Below are positions 18,379 through 27,196 of a DNA stretch of 64,000 nt, piece by piece. Below the pieces are notes generated by a model. It was not told the DNA's origin and searched no databases. It saw nothing but the letters and a program-made list of their open reading frames with translations. The DNA is from Brevundimonas sp. Root608 (GTDB lineage: Bacteria > Pseudomonadota > Alphaproteobacteria > Caulobacterales > Caulobacteraceae). Position numbers and translations under genes: made by a program. The stretch covers positions 186,001 through 250,000 of the forward strand of contig NZ_LMGT01000005.1 in assembly GCF_001427825.1 (NCBI RefSeq), read 5' to 3'. The stretch's first letter is position 1. Every line of letters starts with the position of its first letter.

Positions 18379-19344
18379 TCAGGGTCTCGGCCGCCACTCC
18401 GGGCCGACCACATCGAACCCGCGGGCCTCAAGGCCGTCGAGGACGCCGCCCGTTTCGGCCAGAAGCCGGATCGGAGCCACGCCCATGGTCACGCCGGGCG
18501 AGATCATCGCCGTCTCGATCGCCGCCGCCCACTGCTGCCTCAGCTGCGGCGCGATCTCCGGATCGCCCCATGGCCAGCACTGGTTCAGCGCCTTGTCGAC
18601 CGGAGAGGCGACGACATCGGCGATCCGGAGCGCGCGCCAGTCCTCGGCCCGGTCCCGGGTCGCGTCCGGTCCCGCCTCGGCGGCGGCGATGGCGGCCTGG
18701 ACGCAGGGCACATGGGCGCTCTGGGGCGCGGTGATCAGGCTGTCGATCAGGGCGTCGCCGCGCACGGTTCCGACCGGCCGGACCGGCACCCGGGCGCGCC
18801 GGGCCGCGCGCCGGATCACGTCCATGGCGTCGTCGCCGGTGCGGCCGCTCCTGTAGCCGGCCTTGTCCTGCATAAGGTCGAAGCCCACGAACAACAGGCT
18901 TGTCCGCCGCCAATCCTCATTGCGCTCGTCGGTCATCAGGGCCTCGAGCCGGGTCTGCCAGTCGGGCGTCAGAAAGTCTGCGGTCGTCTGGCCTTCGGGC
19001 ATGCGCGCGATGGTTCGGGCGCGCCAGATGACGCGGAACAGGTCGGTGACCGAGGCCCGGCCCTCCTGCGGCGACAGGATCTGGTCCGATCGGGCCGCGG
19101 CCGCTTCCAGATCGTCAGGCCGCCACGTCAGGTCACGGGGAATGCCGGTGATCGCGCCGACCAGGATCAGGGTGCTGTCGCCGCGGGTCACCGTCCACAT
19201 CGGCGCGCCCGAGCGCCGGGCCAGAACGATCACCTCGTCGAGCTCCGTCGCCTCCGCCTCGGGCGTCTGGGCCATCGAGACGGCGGGCGTCATGGTGGCG
19301 ATCAGCAGGCCGGCGGCCAACAGGGCGGCTGTATGAGTTCTCAC
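18379..19344 (-). CDS. TraB/GumN family exported protein
   Basis: A 321-residue protein with a cleavable signal peptide (hydrophobic at about residues 6-25, Ala-x-Ala-like end near MAQ). The mature part begins LDEVIVLARRSGAPMWTVTRGDSTLILVGAI, characteristic of the TraB/GumN (Tiki-related) fold, and ends with the paired MGVAPIRLLAETGGVLDGLEARG. Tiki-type members are metalloproteases, but the bacterial role is unknown. The start is GTG at 19344. It is divergent from the first TonB-dependent receptor gene, sharing a 171-bp intergenic region. Confidence 0.85.
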   Translation of the reverse strand: MRTHTAALLAAGLLIATMTPAVSMAQTPEAEATELDEVIVLARRSGAPMWTVTRGDSTLILVGAITGIPRDLTWRPDDLEAAAARSDQILSPQEGRASVTDLFRVIWRARTIARMPEGQTTADFLTPDWQTRLEALMTDERNEDWRRTSLLFVGFDLMQDKAGYRSGRTGDDAMDVIRRAARRARVPVRPVGTVRGDALIDSLITAPQSAHVPCVQAAIAAAEAGPDATRDRAEDWRALRIADVVASPVDKALNQCWPWGDPEIAPQLRQQWAAAIETAMISPGVTMGVAPIRLLAETGGVLDGLEARGFDVVGPEWRPRP

Positions 19345-19406
19345 GACTATACCTTCGTCATTTGCATATGCCGAGTAACGCTAAGACTAAATTGGAACAC
19401 AACCAT

Positions 19407-19426
19407 GACATCGGTGTAATGATGTC
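19407..19426. promoter_or_regulatory. inverted repeat in the TraB/receptor intergenic region
   Basis: GACATC (19407-19412) and GATGTC (19421-19426) form a 6-bp inverted repeat with 8-bp spacing, about 90 bp upstream of the first receptor gene and between divergent genes. It has operator-like geometry; no regulator can be named. Confidence 0.35.
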
Positions 19427-19432
19427 GGAGAT

Positions 19433-19463
19433 TTAATGCACCTGTCTGTCTTGTAACTGGAGG
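19433..19463 (+). promoter_or_regulatory. conserved receptor leader, copy 1
   Basis: A 31-base element running from TTAATGCACCTGTC to TTGTAACTGGAGG, 52 bp before the first receptor start. It matches copy 2 at 21610-21640 at 28 of 31 positions, far above the surrounding intergenic similarity. It is likely a shared promoter, operator or RNA-level regulatory site. Confidence 0.6.
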
Positions 19464-19515
19464 AGGCCGCGGCAGACCGTCACATCTCCCGTCACACGAC
19501 GAGGGGAATCCTGCA

Positions 19516-21558
19516 ATGACAAAGACCATCCTGCTGGCGACGACGGCGCTCCTGTTGACCGCCGGGGCGACGTCCGCCCAGACACCCGGCGAACAGCAGG
19601 CCGCCCCCCAGGCCCAGGCGGACCAGCAGGGCGTCCTGGTGTTCACGCCGGACTTCTTCGCCGACCAGCGGCCCAACAGCGCCCTGGACATGGTCAACCG
19701 GATTCCGGGCTTCAGCGTCGTCGACGGCGACGGCAGCCGCGGCTTCGAGGGCTCGGTCGGCAATATCCTGATCAACGGATCGCGCCCGGCGTCCAAGAAC
19801 GACACCGGCTCGGCCGTGCTGGGCCGCACCCTGGCCGGCCAGGTCGAGCGCATCGAACTGGTCCGCGGCGGCGCGCCGGGCATCGACATGCAGGGCTTCG
19901 CCATCGTGGTGAACGTGATCACCAGAACCGAATCCAGCCGGCAGTCCATCCTCACCGCCAACGCCGCGATCTTCGACGGCGGGCAGGACCTTTACGGCGG
20001 CTCCTACCAGTTCACCGCCAGGGAGGGCGAGCGGACCTGGGGCGTGACCCTCAGCGACGGCATGTCCATGAGCGACGCCAACGGCATCGGTCCGATCGTC
20101 CGCCGCGACGCGAGCGGCGCCATCATCCGCCAGGAAGATTTCTTCAACGACCAGTACGGCGGCGGGACCTCCATCCGCGGCAATTTCGCGACGCCTCTCT
20201 ACGGCGGCAAGATCGACCTGACGGCCCGCTACGGCGTCAACGACTACCACAGCATCAACCTGCAGACCTCGCCCACGGCGCGGCGCGAAAACCTGTTCGA
20301 GGACGACGGCTCGGGCGGCGAGTTCGGGGTGGTCTACACCCGTCCGCTGGGGACGCGGCTGAATCTCGAAACCCGGTTCATCCATCAGTTCAACGACTTC
20401 GACAACGTCTCGACATCGCGCACCCGCGTCAGCGGCGTCGACAGTCCGGAACAGCGCTTTGTCGCCGAGGGCAATTCGTCCGAAACGATCTTCCGCAGCC
20501 TGCTGCGCTTTGAACGCTCGCCGGCCCTGACCTTCGAAGGCGGCGGCGAGGTCGCCTACAACATGCTGGAGATCCAGCAGGCCTTCACCGTCGGCGGCGT
20601 CGCCGTGCCCCTGCCCTCGGCCTCGGTCAAGGTCGAGGAAACGCGCGGCGAGGTCTTCGGCAAGGCGACCTGGCGGGTCCGCCCGACCCTGACCGTGGAA
20701 GGCGGCTTGCGGGTGGAGGCGTCGACCATCACCCAGTCCGGCGACGCCGAGCAGGAAAAGAGCTTCTTCTTCCCCAAACCCCGCGTGCTGGCGACCTGGA
20801 CGCCGATGCCGAACAACCAGTTCCGTTTCCGCTTCGAGCGCGAACTGGGCCAGCTGGACTTCGGCGACTTCGCCGCCTCCTCGGATCTGGACGAGGAGAA
20901 TGTTCTGGGCGGCAATGCCGATCTGGAACCGGAGCAGCGCTGGATCACGGAAGCGACCTATGAGCGCCGTTTCTGGACCGACGGCATCGTCAGCATCGGC
21001 CTGCGCCATGACGAGATCGTCGACGCCATCGACGTGATCCCGCTGGATGGCGGCCTGTCGGCGGTCGGCAATATCGGCGACGGCGCCCTGGACCAGTTGG
21101 CGGTGAACGTCCTCGTGCCGATGGACCGGTACGGCTTCACCGGCGGGCGTCTCGGCTTCCGCAACACCTGGAACCATACCGAGGTCACCGATCCGACCAC
21201 GGGCGAGACCCGCGCCATCTCGGGCGTCCGCCCGTCGCAGGCGACCTTCACCATCGCCCAGGACATCACCTCCTGGAAACTGCAATGGGGCGGCGCCTAC
21301 ATCACCAAGCTCAGCCAGACCAGCTACGATCCGGACCAGACCTCTGGCTTCCGCGGCGCCGACTATTTCGAACTGTGGGCCGAGTACAAGCCGACCGCGA
21401 CCCTGTCGCTGCGGGCGCAGATCAACCTCTGGGACGATTTCGAGGTCGAGCGCACCGTTTTCGCCGCCCGCACGGCCGCCCGGCCGGTCGCACTGGTCGA
21501 GAACCGCTACATCGACCCCCGGACCTTCGTCTCCCTGCGGTTGCGCAAGACGTTCTGA
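19516..21558 (+). CDS. TonB-dependent receptor, tandem copy 1
   Basis: Outer-membrane active transporter of 680 residues. After a signal peptide (to about residue 21, ending TSAQ) comes a plug domain with LDMVNRIPGFSV, ILINGSRP and RIELVRGGAPGIDMQG. The remainder is a beta-barrel rich in alternating aromatic strands and ends in LRLRKTF, with the terminal phenylalanine needed for barrel assembly. Ligand is unknown. It is clearly paralogous to the next gene (for example the plug segments, VPLPSASVKVEETRGEVFG and RELGQLDFGDF). The nearby peptide transporter and isoaspartyl peptidase suggest peptides, but this is context only. Confidence 0.93.
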   Translation: MTKTILLATTALLLTAGATSAQTPGEQQAAPQAQADQQGVLVFTPDFFADQRPNSALDMVNRIPGFSVVDGDGSRGFEGSVGNILINGSRPASKNDTGSAVLGRTLAGQVERIELVRGGAPGIDMQGFAIVVNVITRTESSRQSILTANAAIFDGGQDLYGGSYQFTAREGERTWGVTLSDGMSMSDANGIGPIVRRDASGAIIRQEDFFNDQYGGGTSIRGNFATPLYGGKIDLTARYGVNDYHSINLQTSPTARRENLFEDDGSGGEFGVVYTRPLGTRLNLETRFIHQFNDFDNVSTSRTRVSGVDSPEQRFVAEGNSSETIFRSLLRFERSPALTFEGGGEVAYNMLEIQQAFTVGGVAVPLPSASVKVEETRGEVFGKATWRVRPTLTVEGGLRVEASTITQSGDAEQEKSFFFPKPRVLATWTPMPNNQFRFRFERELGQLDFGDFAASSDLDEENVLGGNADLEPEQRWITEATYERRFWTDGIVSIGLRHDEIVDAIDVIPLDGGLSAVGNIGDGALDQLAVNVLVPMDRYGFTGGRLGFRNTWNHTEVTDPTTGETRAISGVRPSQATFTIAQDITSWKLQWGGAYITKLSQTSYDPDQTSGFRGADYFELWAEYKPTATLSLRAQINLWDDFEVERTVFAARTAARPVALVENRYIDPRTFVSLRLRKTF

Positions 21559-21609
21559 TCCGGCGACAGGCCGGGGCGGCCATGGCCTCGCCCCAAGCCT
21601 GTCGGCGAA

Positions 21610-21640
21610 TTAATCCACCTGTCCGGCTTGTAACTGGAGG
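21610..21640 (+). promoter_or_regulatory. conserved receptor leader, copy 2
   Basis: Second copy of the 31-base element (TTAATCCACCTGTC to TTGTAACTGGAGG), 47 bp before the second receptor start. The three differences from copy 1 are substitutions; no indel. It lies only about 50 bp after the first receptor stop, showing that the second gene has its own regulated start. Confidence 0.6.
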
Positions 21641-21686
21641 CCCCGCCGGACCACGAGCACCTTTGCCGTAACAGGGAGAGGATTTC

Positions 21687-23783
21687 ATGGGAAAAGCTGT
21701 CTGGCTGGTCGGCGTCGCCCTGTGCGCCGTGGCGGCCCCGGCGATGGCGCAGACCTCGACAGGGGTCGCCGCCCTCTCGTCCTCCGCCGAGGCGCCGGTT
21801 CCGGCCGATCCGACCGGGACCGCGCCGGCGGTCGACGCGACCCGGCGGGGTGTGCTGGTCTTTGATCCGGCCTTCTTCGCCGACTCCCGGCCCGACACCG
21901 CGCTGGACATGATCGCCCGCCTGCCCGGCTTCGGCCTGGACACGGGAGACAGCGATACGCGCGGCCTCGCGGGCACGGCCGGCAACGTGCTGATCGACGG
22001 CGTACGGCCCTCGACCAAGAGTGACAATCTGGAGCAAATCCTGCGCCGCATCTCGGCGGCCGGCGTCGCCCGCATCGAACTGATCCGCGGCGGCGCGCCG
22101 GGCATCGACATGCAGGGCCGGTCAGTGATCGCCAACGTCATCCTGGTCCGGAGCGTCGTCACCGAACGCGTGCTGGAAGCCAACGCCTATTTTTATCCCG
22201 ACGGCTACGTCGGCCCCGTGATCGCGGCGCGCTGGTCGCGGCGTGAGGGCGACAACCAGATCGAGGGTTCGATCAACGCGTTCTCGGACCGCACCGACGG
22301 AACCGGGGATGGCTTCCGTCGTCGCTATGACCCCGCCGGCAATCTGATCCAGGACGCCGACCTGGTGCTGTGGGACCGCATCCGCACGGTGCGGGCCACG
22401 GGCGCCGTCCAGCGCCGCGTGGCGGACGGCCTGCTGAAGGTGAACGGCCTGCTGGGCTGGTTCGGCAATGAGAATTCGCAGGATCTGCTGATCCGCTCGG
22501 GCGCCGGCAGCGACAGCTTCAATGACGAGGAGGCGGACTCGGTCGATAGCGAACTGGGCGTCAACTGGACCCGCGATCTGAGCCCCCGCCTCGGGCTGGA
22601 GCTGACCGGGCTGCAGCGTTACGGGACCGAGGAATACACCGGCGTCTCGACTGGCGCCGGCGGCAGCTCGACCTTCACGGCCGACGCCACCGCGGGCGAA
22701 TCGATCGCCCGCGCGACCCTGCGCTACCGGCCCGACGACCGGTTCGCCGTCGAGACAGGCGGCGAGATCGCCTTCAACTTCCTCGACAGCACCAACGCCT
22801 ATGAGGAAAACGGCGTGGCCATTCCCCTGCCGTCCGCTTCGGTCCGGGTCGAGGAACTGCGCGGCGAGGTGTTCGGCCAGACGACCTGGCGGCCCCGCCC
22901 CGAATTCACGCTCGAAGCCGGCGTCCGGGTCGAGGTTTCGGAGATCAGCCAGTCGGGCGACAGCGACCAGTCAAAATCCTTCGTCTTCCCCAAGCCTCGC
23001 ATCCAGATGACCTGGACGCCGTGGGCCGGTCACCAGTTCCGCCTCCGCGCCGAACGCGAGGTGGGTCAGCTGGACTTCGGCGACTTCGTCGCCTCGGCCG
23101 ACATCGACATCGGTCAGGTCGAAGGCGGCAATCCGGACCTGGAACCGCAGAAGGCGACCGTTTTCGAGGCCATCTACGAACGCCGCTTCTGGAACGAGGG
23201 CGTCCTCGACTTCACCCTGAGCCACGCCGAGATCGAGGATGTGGTCGATATCATTCCGCTGATCGGCGGCTTCGACGGCGTGGGCAATATCGGCGACGGG
23301 ACGTCGAACTTCTTCCAGACCCGCCTGACCCTGCCGACGGACAAGCTGGGAATCCCGAACGGCCGGCTGCAGGTGCGCGGCAGCTGGTCCCGGACCTCCG
23401 TCGTCGATCCGGTCACCGGCGAGGAGCGGCGGTTCCAGGGAAACCAGGCCTTCGGCTGCGGCGTGGCGTTCAATCAGGACCTGAAAGGCGGCCGCTGGTC
23501 CTACGGCTTCGACCACGGCTGCAACATCGACAAGGGCGCCGCCTTCCGTGTGCGCGAGATTCGCCGGTTCTATTCCGAGCCCGGCGTCAGCGCCTATGGC
23601 CAGTGGAAGCCGCGCCCCGACCTGACGGTGCGGGTCGACCTCGGCAACGCCTCCAACCGCCGCAACGGCTACGATCGCGAGATCTACGCCGGCCCCCGCG
23701 ACACCGCCCCCCTGTCGTTCCGCGAGGTGCGTCGCACGCGGATGAGCCCCTGGCTGTTCGTCCAGATAAGAAAGACCTTCTGA
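21687..23783 (+). CDS. TonB-dependent receptor, tandem copy 2
   Basis: A 698-residue outer-membrane receptor paralogous to its upstream neighbour. It has a signal peptide ending near AMAQ, a roughly 40-residue Ala/Pro-rich linker, then GVLVFDPAFFADSRPDTAL and plug motifs LDMIARLPGFG, VLIDGVRP and RIELIRGGAPGIDMQG. The barrel ends in LFVQIRKTF. It differs from copy 1 most in the periplasm-proximal linker and in a C-terminal part with a Cys pair (GCGVAF and HGCN), which may sit in an extracellular loop. Divergence of loops after duplication would suit different ligands. An AGGGAGAGG ribosome site precedes the ATG. Confidence 0.93.
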   Translation: MGKAVWLVGVALCAVAAPAMAQTSTGVAALSSSAEAPVPADPTGTAPAVDATRRGVLVFDPAFFADSRPDTALDMIARLPGFGLDTGDSDTRGLAGTAGNVLIDGVRPSTKSDNLEQILRRISAAGVARIELIRGGAPGIDMQGRSVIANVILVRSVVTERVLEANAYFYPDGYVGPVIAARWSRREGDNQIEGSINAFSDRTDGTGDGFRRRYDPAGNLIQDADLVLWDRIRTVRATGAVQRRVADGLLKVNGLLGWFGNENSQDLLIRSGAGSDSFNDEEADSVDSELGVNWTRDLSPRLGLELTGLQRYGTEEYTGVSTGAGGSSTFTADATAGESIARATLRYRPDDRFAVETGGEIAFNFLDSTNAYEENGVAIPLPSASVRVEELRGEVFGQTTWRPRPEFTLEAGVRVEVSEISQSGDSDQSKSFVFPKPRIQMTWTPWAGHQFRLRAEREVGQLDFGDFVASADIDIGQVEGGNPDLEPQKATVFEAIYERRFWNEGVLDFTLSHAEIEDVVDIIPLIGGFDGVGNIGDGTSNFFQTRLTLPTDKLGIPNGRLQVRGSWSRTSVVDPVTGEERRFQGNQAFGCGVAFNQDLKGGRWSYGFDHGCNIDKGAAFRVREIRRFYSEPGVSAYGQWKPRPDLTVRVDLGNASNRRNGYDREIYAGPRDTAPLSFREVRRTRMSPWLFVQIRKTF

Positions 23784-23833
23784 AGAAGGCGACCCCACGC
23801 CCCAAACTGACGTGCGCCACCCCCGCGCACGAA

Positions 23834-23863
23834 AAAGGGCGGAGCCGTCAGGCCCCGCCCTTT
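23834..23863. terminator. bidirectional terminator between receptor 2 and the POT gene
   Basis: A 13-bp stem (23834-23846 with 23851-23863, one G-U pair) around loop GTCA, flanked by A-tract and T-tract. It suits both convergent genes. Confidence 0.85.
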
Positions 23864-23885
23864 CTGTTGTCAGCCGCTGGCTGGA

Positions 23886-25820
23886 TCAGCCCGCGGTGCT
23901 GGTCCCGGGCCTGGCGACGTTGCCGTCCTCCTGGCCCCGATCGGTCAGGGTCGGTCCCGGATGATTGCCGGCGTCATTGGCTCCATGCGACCAGCCCTTG
24001 ATGAAGAAGCTGATCAGGATGAAGAAGGCGCCGATAACCATGCCGCCCCAGCCGAGCTTCTCGAAGATCTCGAGCGAGGTGCGCAGCGCAAGACCGGGGT
24101 CCAGCACCTGACCGCCGACGGTCTCCGTGCCCGCCAGACCCGCGATCCAGCCGCCCACGAACTGGGCGATGGAGCTGGCCAGGAACCAGACGGCCATCAT
24201 GAAGCTGACCACCGCCGGCATCGACAGCTTGGTGATCTCCGACAGGCCCACGGGCGACAGGAACAGCTCGCCCGTCGTGTGGAACATGTAGAGCAGGCCC
24301 AGCAGCACGATCGGCAGCTGGAAGGCCGAGTTGGCCATGCCGGCGCCCCAGACCACCACCATGAAGCCGAGACCGACCTGGATCAGGCCGAGACCGAACT
24401 TCATCGTCGGGTTGGGGTCCATGTTGCGCTTGGCCAGATAGGCCCACAGCGCCGCCATGATCGGGGCGAACAGCAGGATGAAACCGGCGTTGAACGATTG
24501 GGTCTGGGCCGCGGTGATCGTGGCGTCGACCCAGAAGCCGGTCGGGGTGATCCCGGCCGCTTCCAGCTGGGCGGGCGTGCCCACCGTGACGCCGAGGAAG
24601 TTGAACGCCGTCGGCGTCAGGCTGAGGTCGACGTTGCGGTCGGCGAACAGGTTCAGCGAGGTGCCGGCCTGTTCGAACAGGGTGAAGAAGACCACCGAAC
24701 CGAAGATGAGCACCACCGCCAGCATCATCCGCTCACGCTGCGCCTTGGTCTGGCACACCTTGATGATGACGTAGAGGATGAACAGCAGCGACGCGATCGT
24801 GGCCAGTCCCAGCACCCAGCCGACGACGGCGTTGCGCTGGACCAGGAACCAGATCAGGCCGACGCTGAGCGTACCCAGCAGATAGATCGACCATTCGCGG
24901 TTCAGCGGGCCGATCATCGGACGCTTCAGCATCTCCGGGTTGGGCGGCTCGCCCTTGCCCTCGAGCAGCGGCTTGCCGAGCATGAAGACGATCCAGCCCA
25001 AGGCCATGCCGATGCCGGCCAGGCCGAAGCCCGCCCACCAGCCGACCGTCTGGCCCAGATAGCCGCACAGCACCGCGGCCCAGAAGGCCCCGAGGTTGAT
25101 GCCGTAGTAGTAGAGGGTGAAGCCGGAATCGCGCCGGGGGTCGCCCTGCGGATACAGCTGTCCGACGATGGTGGAGATGTTCGGCTTCAGGAAGCCGACG
25201 CCCATGATGATCAGCGACACCGCCAGATAGAACAGGTTCACGCCCATCAGGTCGCGCGTCTGGGTCATGACGTATGATCCTTCCGCCAGGGTGGCGGGAA
25301 GAGGCGACGCCGCCGGCATGCCGGCGACGGCGATGCCGCCGCCCTCGGCCGGACCGAAGGCGTATTTCTGGCCGTCGATGACGATGTTGACGTCCCGATC
25401 CGCGCCGCGGCCCTCCGCCGAAATCTCATAGGTCTGACCACCGTAGGTCAGGGTTTCGGTCGCGGGACGGCCCTCGAAGGCCATCAATCCGTGACCGGCG
25501 ACCAGCAGCAGGGCGCCGAAGGCGATGGCCTTGCGCGTGCCGATGAAACGGTCGGCGAGAATGCCGCCGACCAGAGGCAGCAGGTAGACCAGCGAGGTGT
25601 AGGACCCGTAGGTCGAGCCCGCCATGGTGTCGTCGAACAGGAAATGCTGCGTCAGGAAGAAAATCAGGATGCCGCGCATGCCGTAGTAGGAGAACCGCTC
25701 CCACATTTCGGCGAAGAACAGGATGATCAGTCCGCGCGGATGGTTCTTCAGAATCTGCATCAGCACCGGAACGCCGGTGGCGAAGGTGATGATCAGGCCC
25801 AGAATGATGACGATATTCAT
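23886..25820 (-). CDS. POT/PTR2 family proton-coupled oligopeptide transporter
   Basis: Inner-membrane importer of di- and tripeptides driven by protons. The 644-residue protein carries the POT signature EMWERFSYYGMRGIL (ExxERFxYYG) in helix 1 at about residues 38-52 and LVYLLPLVGGILADRFIGTR after it. It is some 100 residues longer than most members. The excess includes a soluble insert at about residues 125-180 (with TYGGQTYEISAEGRG and FGPAEGGGIAVAG), which probably faces the periplasm, and a loop around 415-435. A C-terminal hydrophilic tail follows the last helix. It converges with the tandem receptors and is divergent from the isoaspartyl peptidase, consistent with a peptide-use locus. 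Confidence 0.92.
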   Translation of the reverse strand: MNIVIILGLIITFATGVPVLMQILKNHPRGLIILFFAEMWERFSYYGMRGILIFFLTQHFLFDDTMAGSTYGSYTSLVYLLPLVGGILADRFIGTRKAIAFGALLLVAGHGLMAFEGRPATETLTYGGQTYEISAEGRGADRDVNIVIDGQKYAFGPAEGGGIAVAGMPAASPLPATLAEGSYVMTQTRDLMGVNLFYLAVSLIIMGVGFLKPNISTIVGQLYPQGDPRRDSGFTLYYYGINLGAFWAAVLCGYLGQTVGWWAGFGLAGIGMALGWIVFMLGKPLLEGKGEPPNPEMLKRPMIGPLNREWSIYLLGTLSVGLIWFLVQRNAVVGWVLGLATIASLLFILYVIIKVCQTKAQRERMMLAVVLIFGSVVFFTLFEQAGTSLNLFADRNVDLSLTPTAFNFLGVTVGTPAQLEAAGITPTGFWVDATITAAQTQSFNAGFILLFAPIMAALWAYLAKRNMDPNPTMKFGLGLIQVGLGFMVVVWGAGMANSAFQLPIVLLGLLYMFHTTGELFLSPVGLSEITKLSMPAVVSFMMAVWFLASSIAQFVGGWIAGLAGTETVGGQVLDPGLALRTSLEIFEKLGWGGMVIGAFFILISFFIKGWSHGANDAGNHPGPTLTDRGQEDGNVARPGTSTAG

Positions 25821-26131
25821 GCCTGGTCTCCTGTGCTTTGCCGGGCTTCAAGCCCGATGCGCCTTGTCGGCGCGCCCCCTGCGTCCGTTCTGCTCAACGG
25901 CTCACTCCCTTTTTGCTGCGCCCCACCTGACGCGCGAAGGCGCATAAGCAGCACGCGGAGCAAGACCGGACAAGAGTTAAGGGTAAATTGGCTGGAAGGC
26001 GGCGTCCGACGCCTCGGCGGTGCGATGCCCGGAATCCGCGGTCGGGGTCGGGGTCGGGGTCGGGAATGAGCACCCCTTGAGTTGAAGCCGCGCTTGTCCG
26101 AGGTTCAGGTTTGGTTTTCGAAAGGCCGATC
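25821..26131. other. divergent intergenic region of 311 bp (POT gene / isoaspartyl peptidase)
   Basis: No ORF with coding character was seen. It must hold promoters for both divergent genes. The AT-richest stretch (GAGTTAAGGGTAAATTGG, around 25973-25990) is the best promoter candidate. A G-rich hexanucleotide repeat occupies 26041-26064. Otherwise I see nothing. Confidence 0.6.
26041..26064 (+). repeat. (GTCGGG)4 hexanucleotide repeat, G-quadruplex-type
   Basis: Four exact GTCGGG units give G-runs of at least three bases separated by TC, matching the usual intramolecular G-quadruplex pattern. It lies 67-90 bp upstream of the isoaspartyl peptidase start, with the G-rich strand as the coding strand. 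Confidence 0.8.
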
Positions 26132-27196
26132 ATGTCCCTCGCCCGTCTCCTCCCGGCCGCGCTCGCCCTTCTGCTGTCGGCCGCTCCCGCGGCCGCCCAG
26201 GACGCGCCGCGCTGGTCGTTCGCCATTCACGGCGGCGCCGGGGTCATCGAGCGCGAGAGCCTGACGGCCGAACAGGACGCCGCCTACCGCGCCGCCCTGA
26301 AGCGGGCGCTCGAGGCGGGCTCGGCCGTGCTGGCCGACGGCGGCGCGGCGCTCGACGCGGTGCAGGCCGCGATCGAGATCATGGAGGACGATCCGCTGTT
26401 CAACGCCGGGCGGGGCGCGGTCTTCACCGCCGCCGGACGCAACGAACTGGACGCCGCCGTCATGAACGGTTCCGACCTGACCGCCGGCGCCGTGGCCGGT
26501 CTGACCCGAACCCGCCACCCCATCGCGGCGGCCCGGGCGGTGATGGAGCGCTCGCCTCACGTCATGTTGATCGGCGAGGGCGCCGACACGTTCGCCGCTT
26601 CCGCTGGGCTGGAGCAGGTCGATCCGTCGTTCTTCTTCACCGAACGCCGCTGGCAGGGGCTGGAGCGGGCGCTGCGCCAGCAGAACCTTCCGGTCCCGCA
26701 GCGCCCCGCCGGCGCGCCGGGCCCCCAGGCGGCCAACGATCTGCCCGCCCCGCCCCTGAATGAACGGAAGTTCGGCACCGTCGGCGCCGTGGCCCTGGAC
26801 AGCCAGGGCCGCCTCGCCGCCGGCACCTCGACCGGCGGCATGACCGCCAAGCGCTGGGGTCGGGTCGGCGACGTGCCGGTGATCGGCGCGGGCACTTATG
26901 CGTCGAACCGCGACGGCTGCGCCGTGTCGGCGACCGGCGACGGCGAATTCTACATTCGCGCCTCGGTCGCCCGCGACATCTGCGCCCGGATCGCGGGCGG
27001 CGCCGGAGGCCAGGCCGCGGGCCAGGCCGAGGTCGACGACGCCCTGTCCCTGGGCGGCTCGGGCGGCGTCATCGTCATGGACCTGCAGGGCCAACCCGCC
27101 TTCGCCATGACCACGTCCGGCATGTATCGCGGGGCGGTGTCCTCCGCCGAACCCGCGCGCGTCGCCATCTACGGAGACGAGGTCCTGCGGCCATGA
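26132..27196 (+). CDS. iaaA: isoaspartyl peptidase / plant-type L-asparaginase
   Basis: Ntn-hydrolase that cleaves isoaspartyl dipeptides and asparagine after self-cleavage into two subunits. The 354-residue precursor has a signal peptide (about residues 1-21, ending AAAQ), so it acts in the periplasm. The N-terminal subunit has FAIHGGAG and FNAGRGAVFT. The autocleavage site is before the threonine in FGTVGAVALD (about residue 217), followed by GTSTGGMTAKRWGRVGDVP and GAGTYA. A TTG at 26111 is in frame, but the ATG at 26132 gives a proper signal peptide with GAAAGG upstream. The stop overlaps the next gene (ATGA). Confidence 0.95.
   Translation: MSLARLLPAALALLLSAAPAAAQDAPRWSFAIHGGAGVIERESLTAEQDAAYRAALKRALEAGSAVLADGGAALDAVQAAIEIMEDDPLFNAGRGAVFTAAGRNELDAAVMNGSDLTAGAVAGLTRTRHPIAAARAVMERSPHVMLIGEGADTFAASAGLEQVDPSFFFTERRWQGLERALRQQNLPVPQRPAGAPGPQAANDLPAPPLNERKFGTVGAVALDSQGRLAAGTSTGGMTAKRWGRVGDVPVIGAGTYASNRDGCAVSATGDGEFYIRASVARDICARIAGGAGGQAAGQAEVDDALSLGGSGGVIVMDLQGQPAFAMTTSGMYRGAVSSAEPARVAIYGDEVLRP

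Noticed and set aside
23834..23863. A second palindrome of the dnaE2 type
   Set aside because: It is an ordinary terminator stem-loop with A/T tracts and no GAATTC core.
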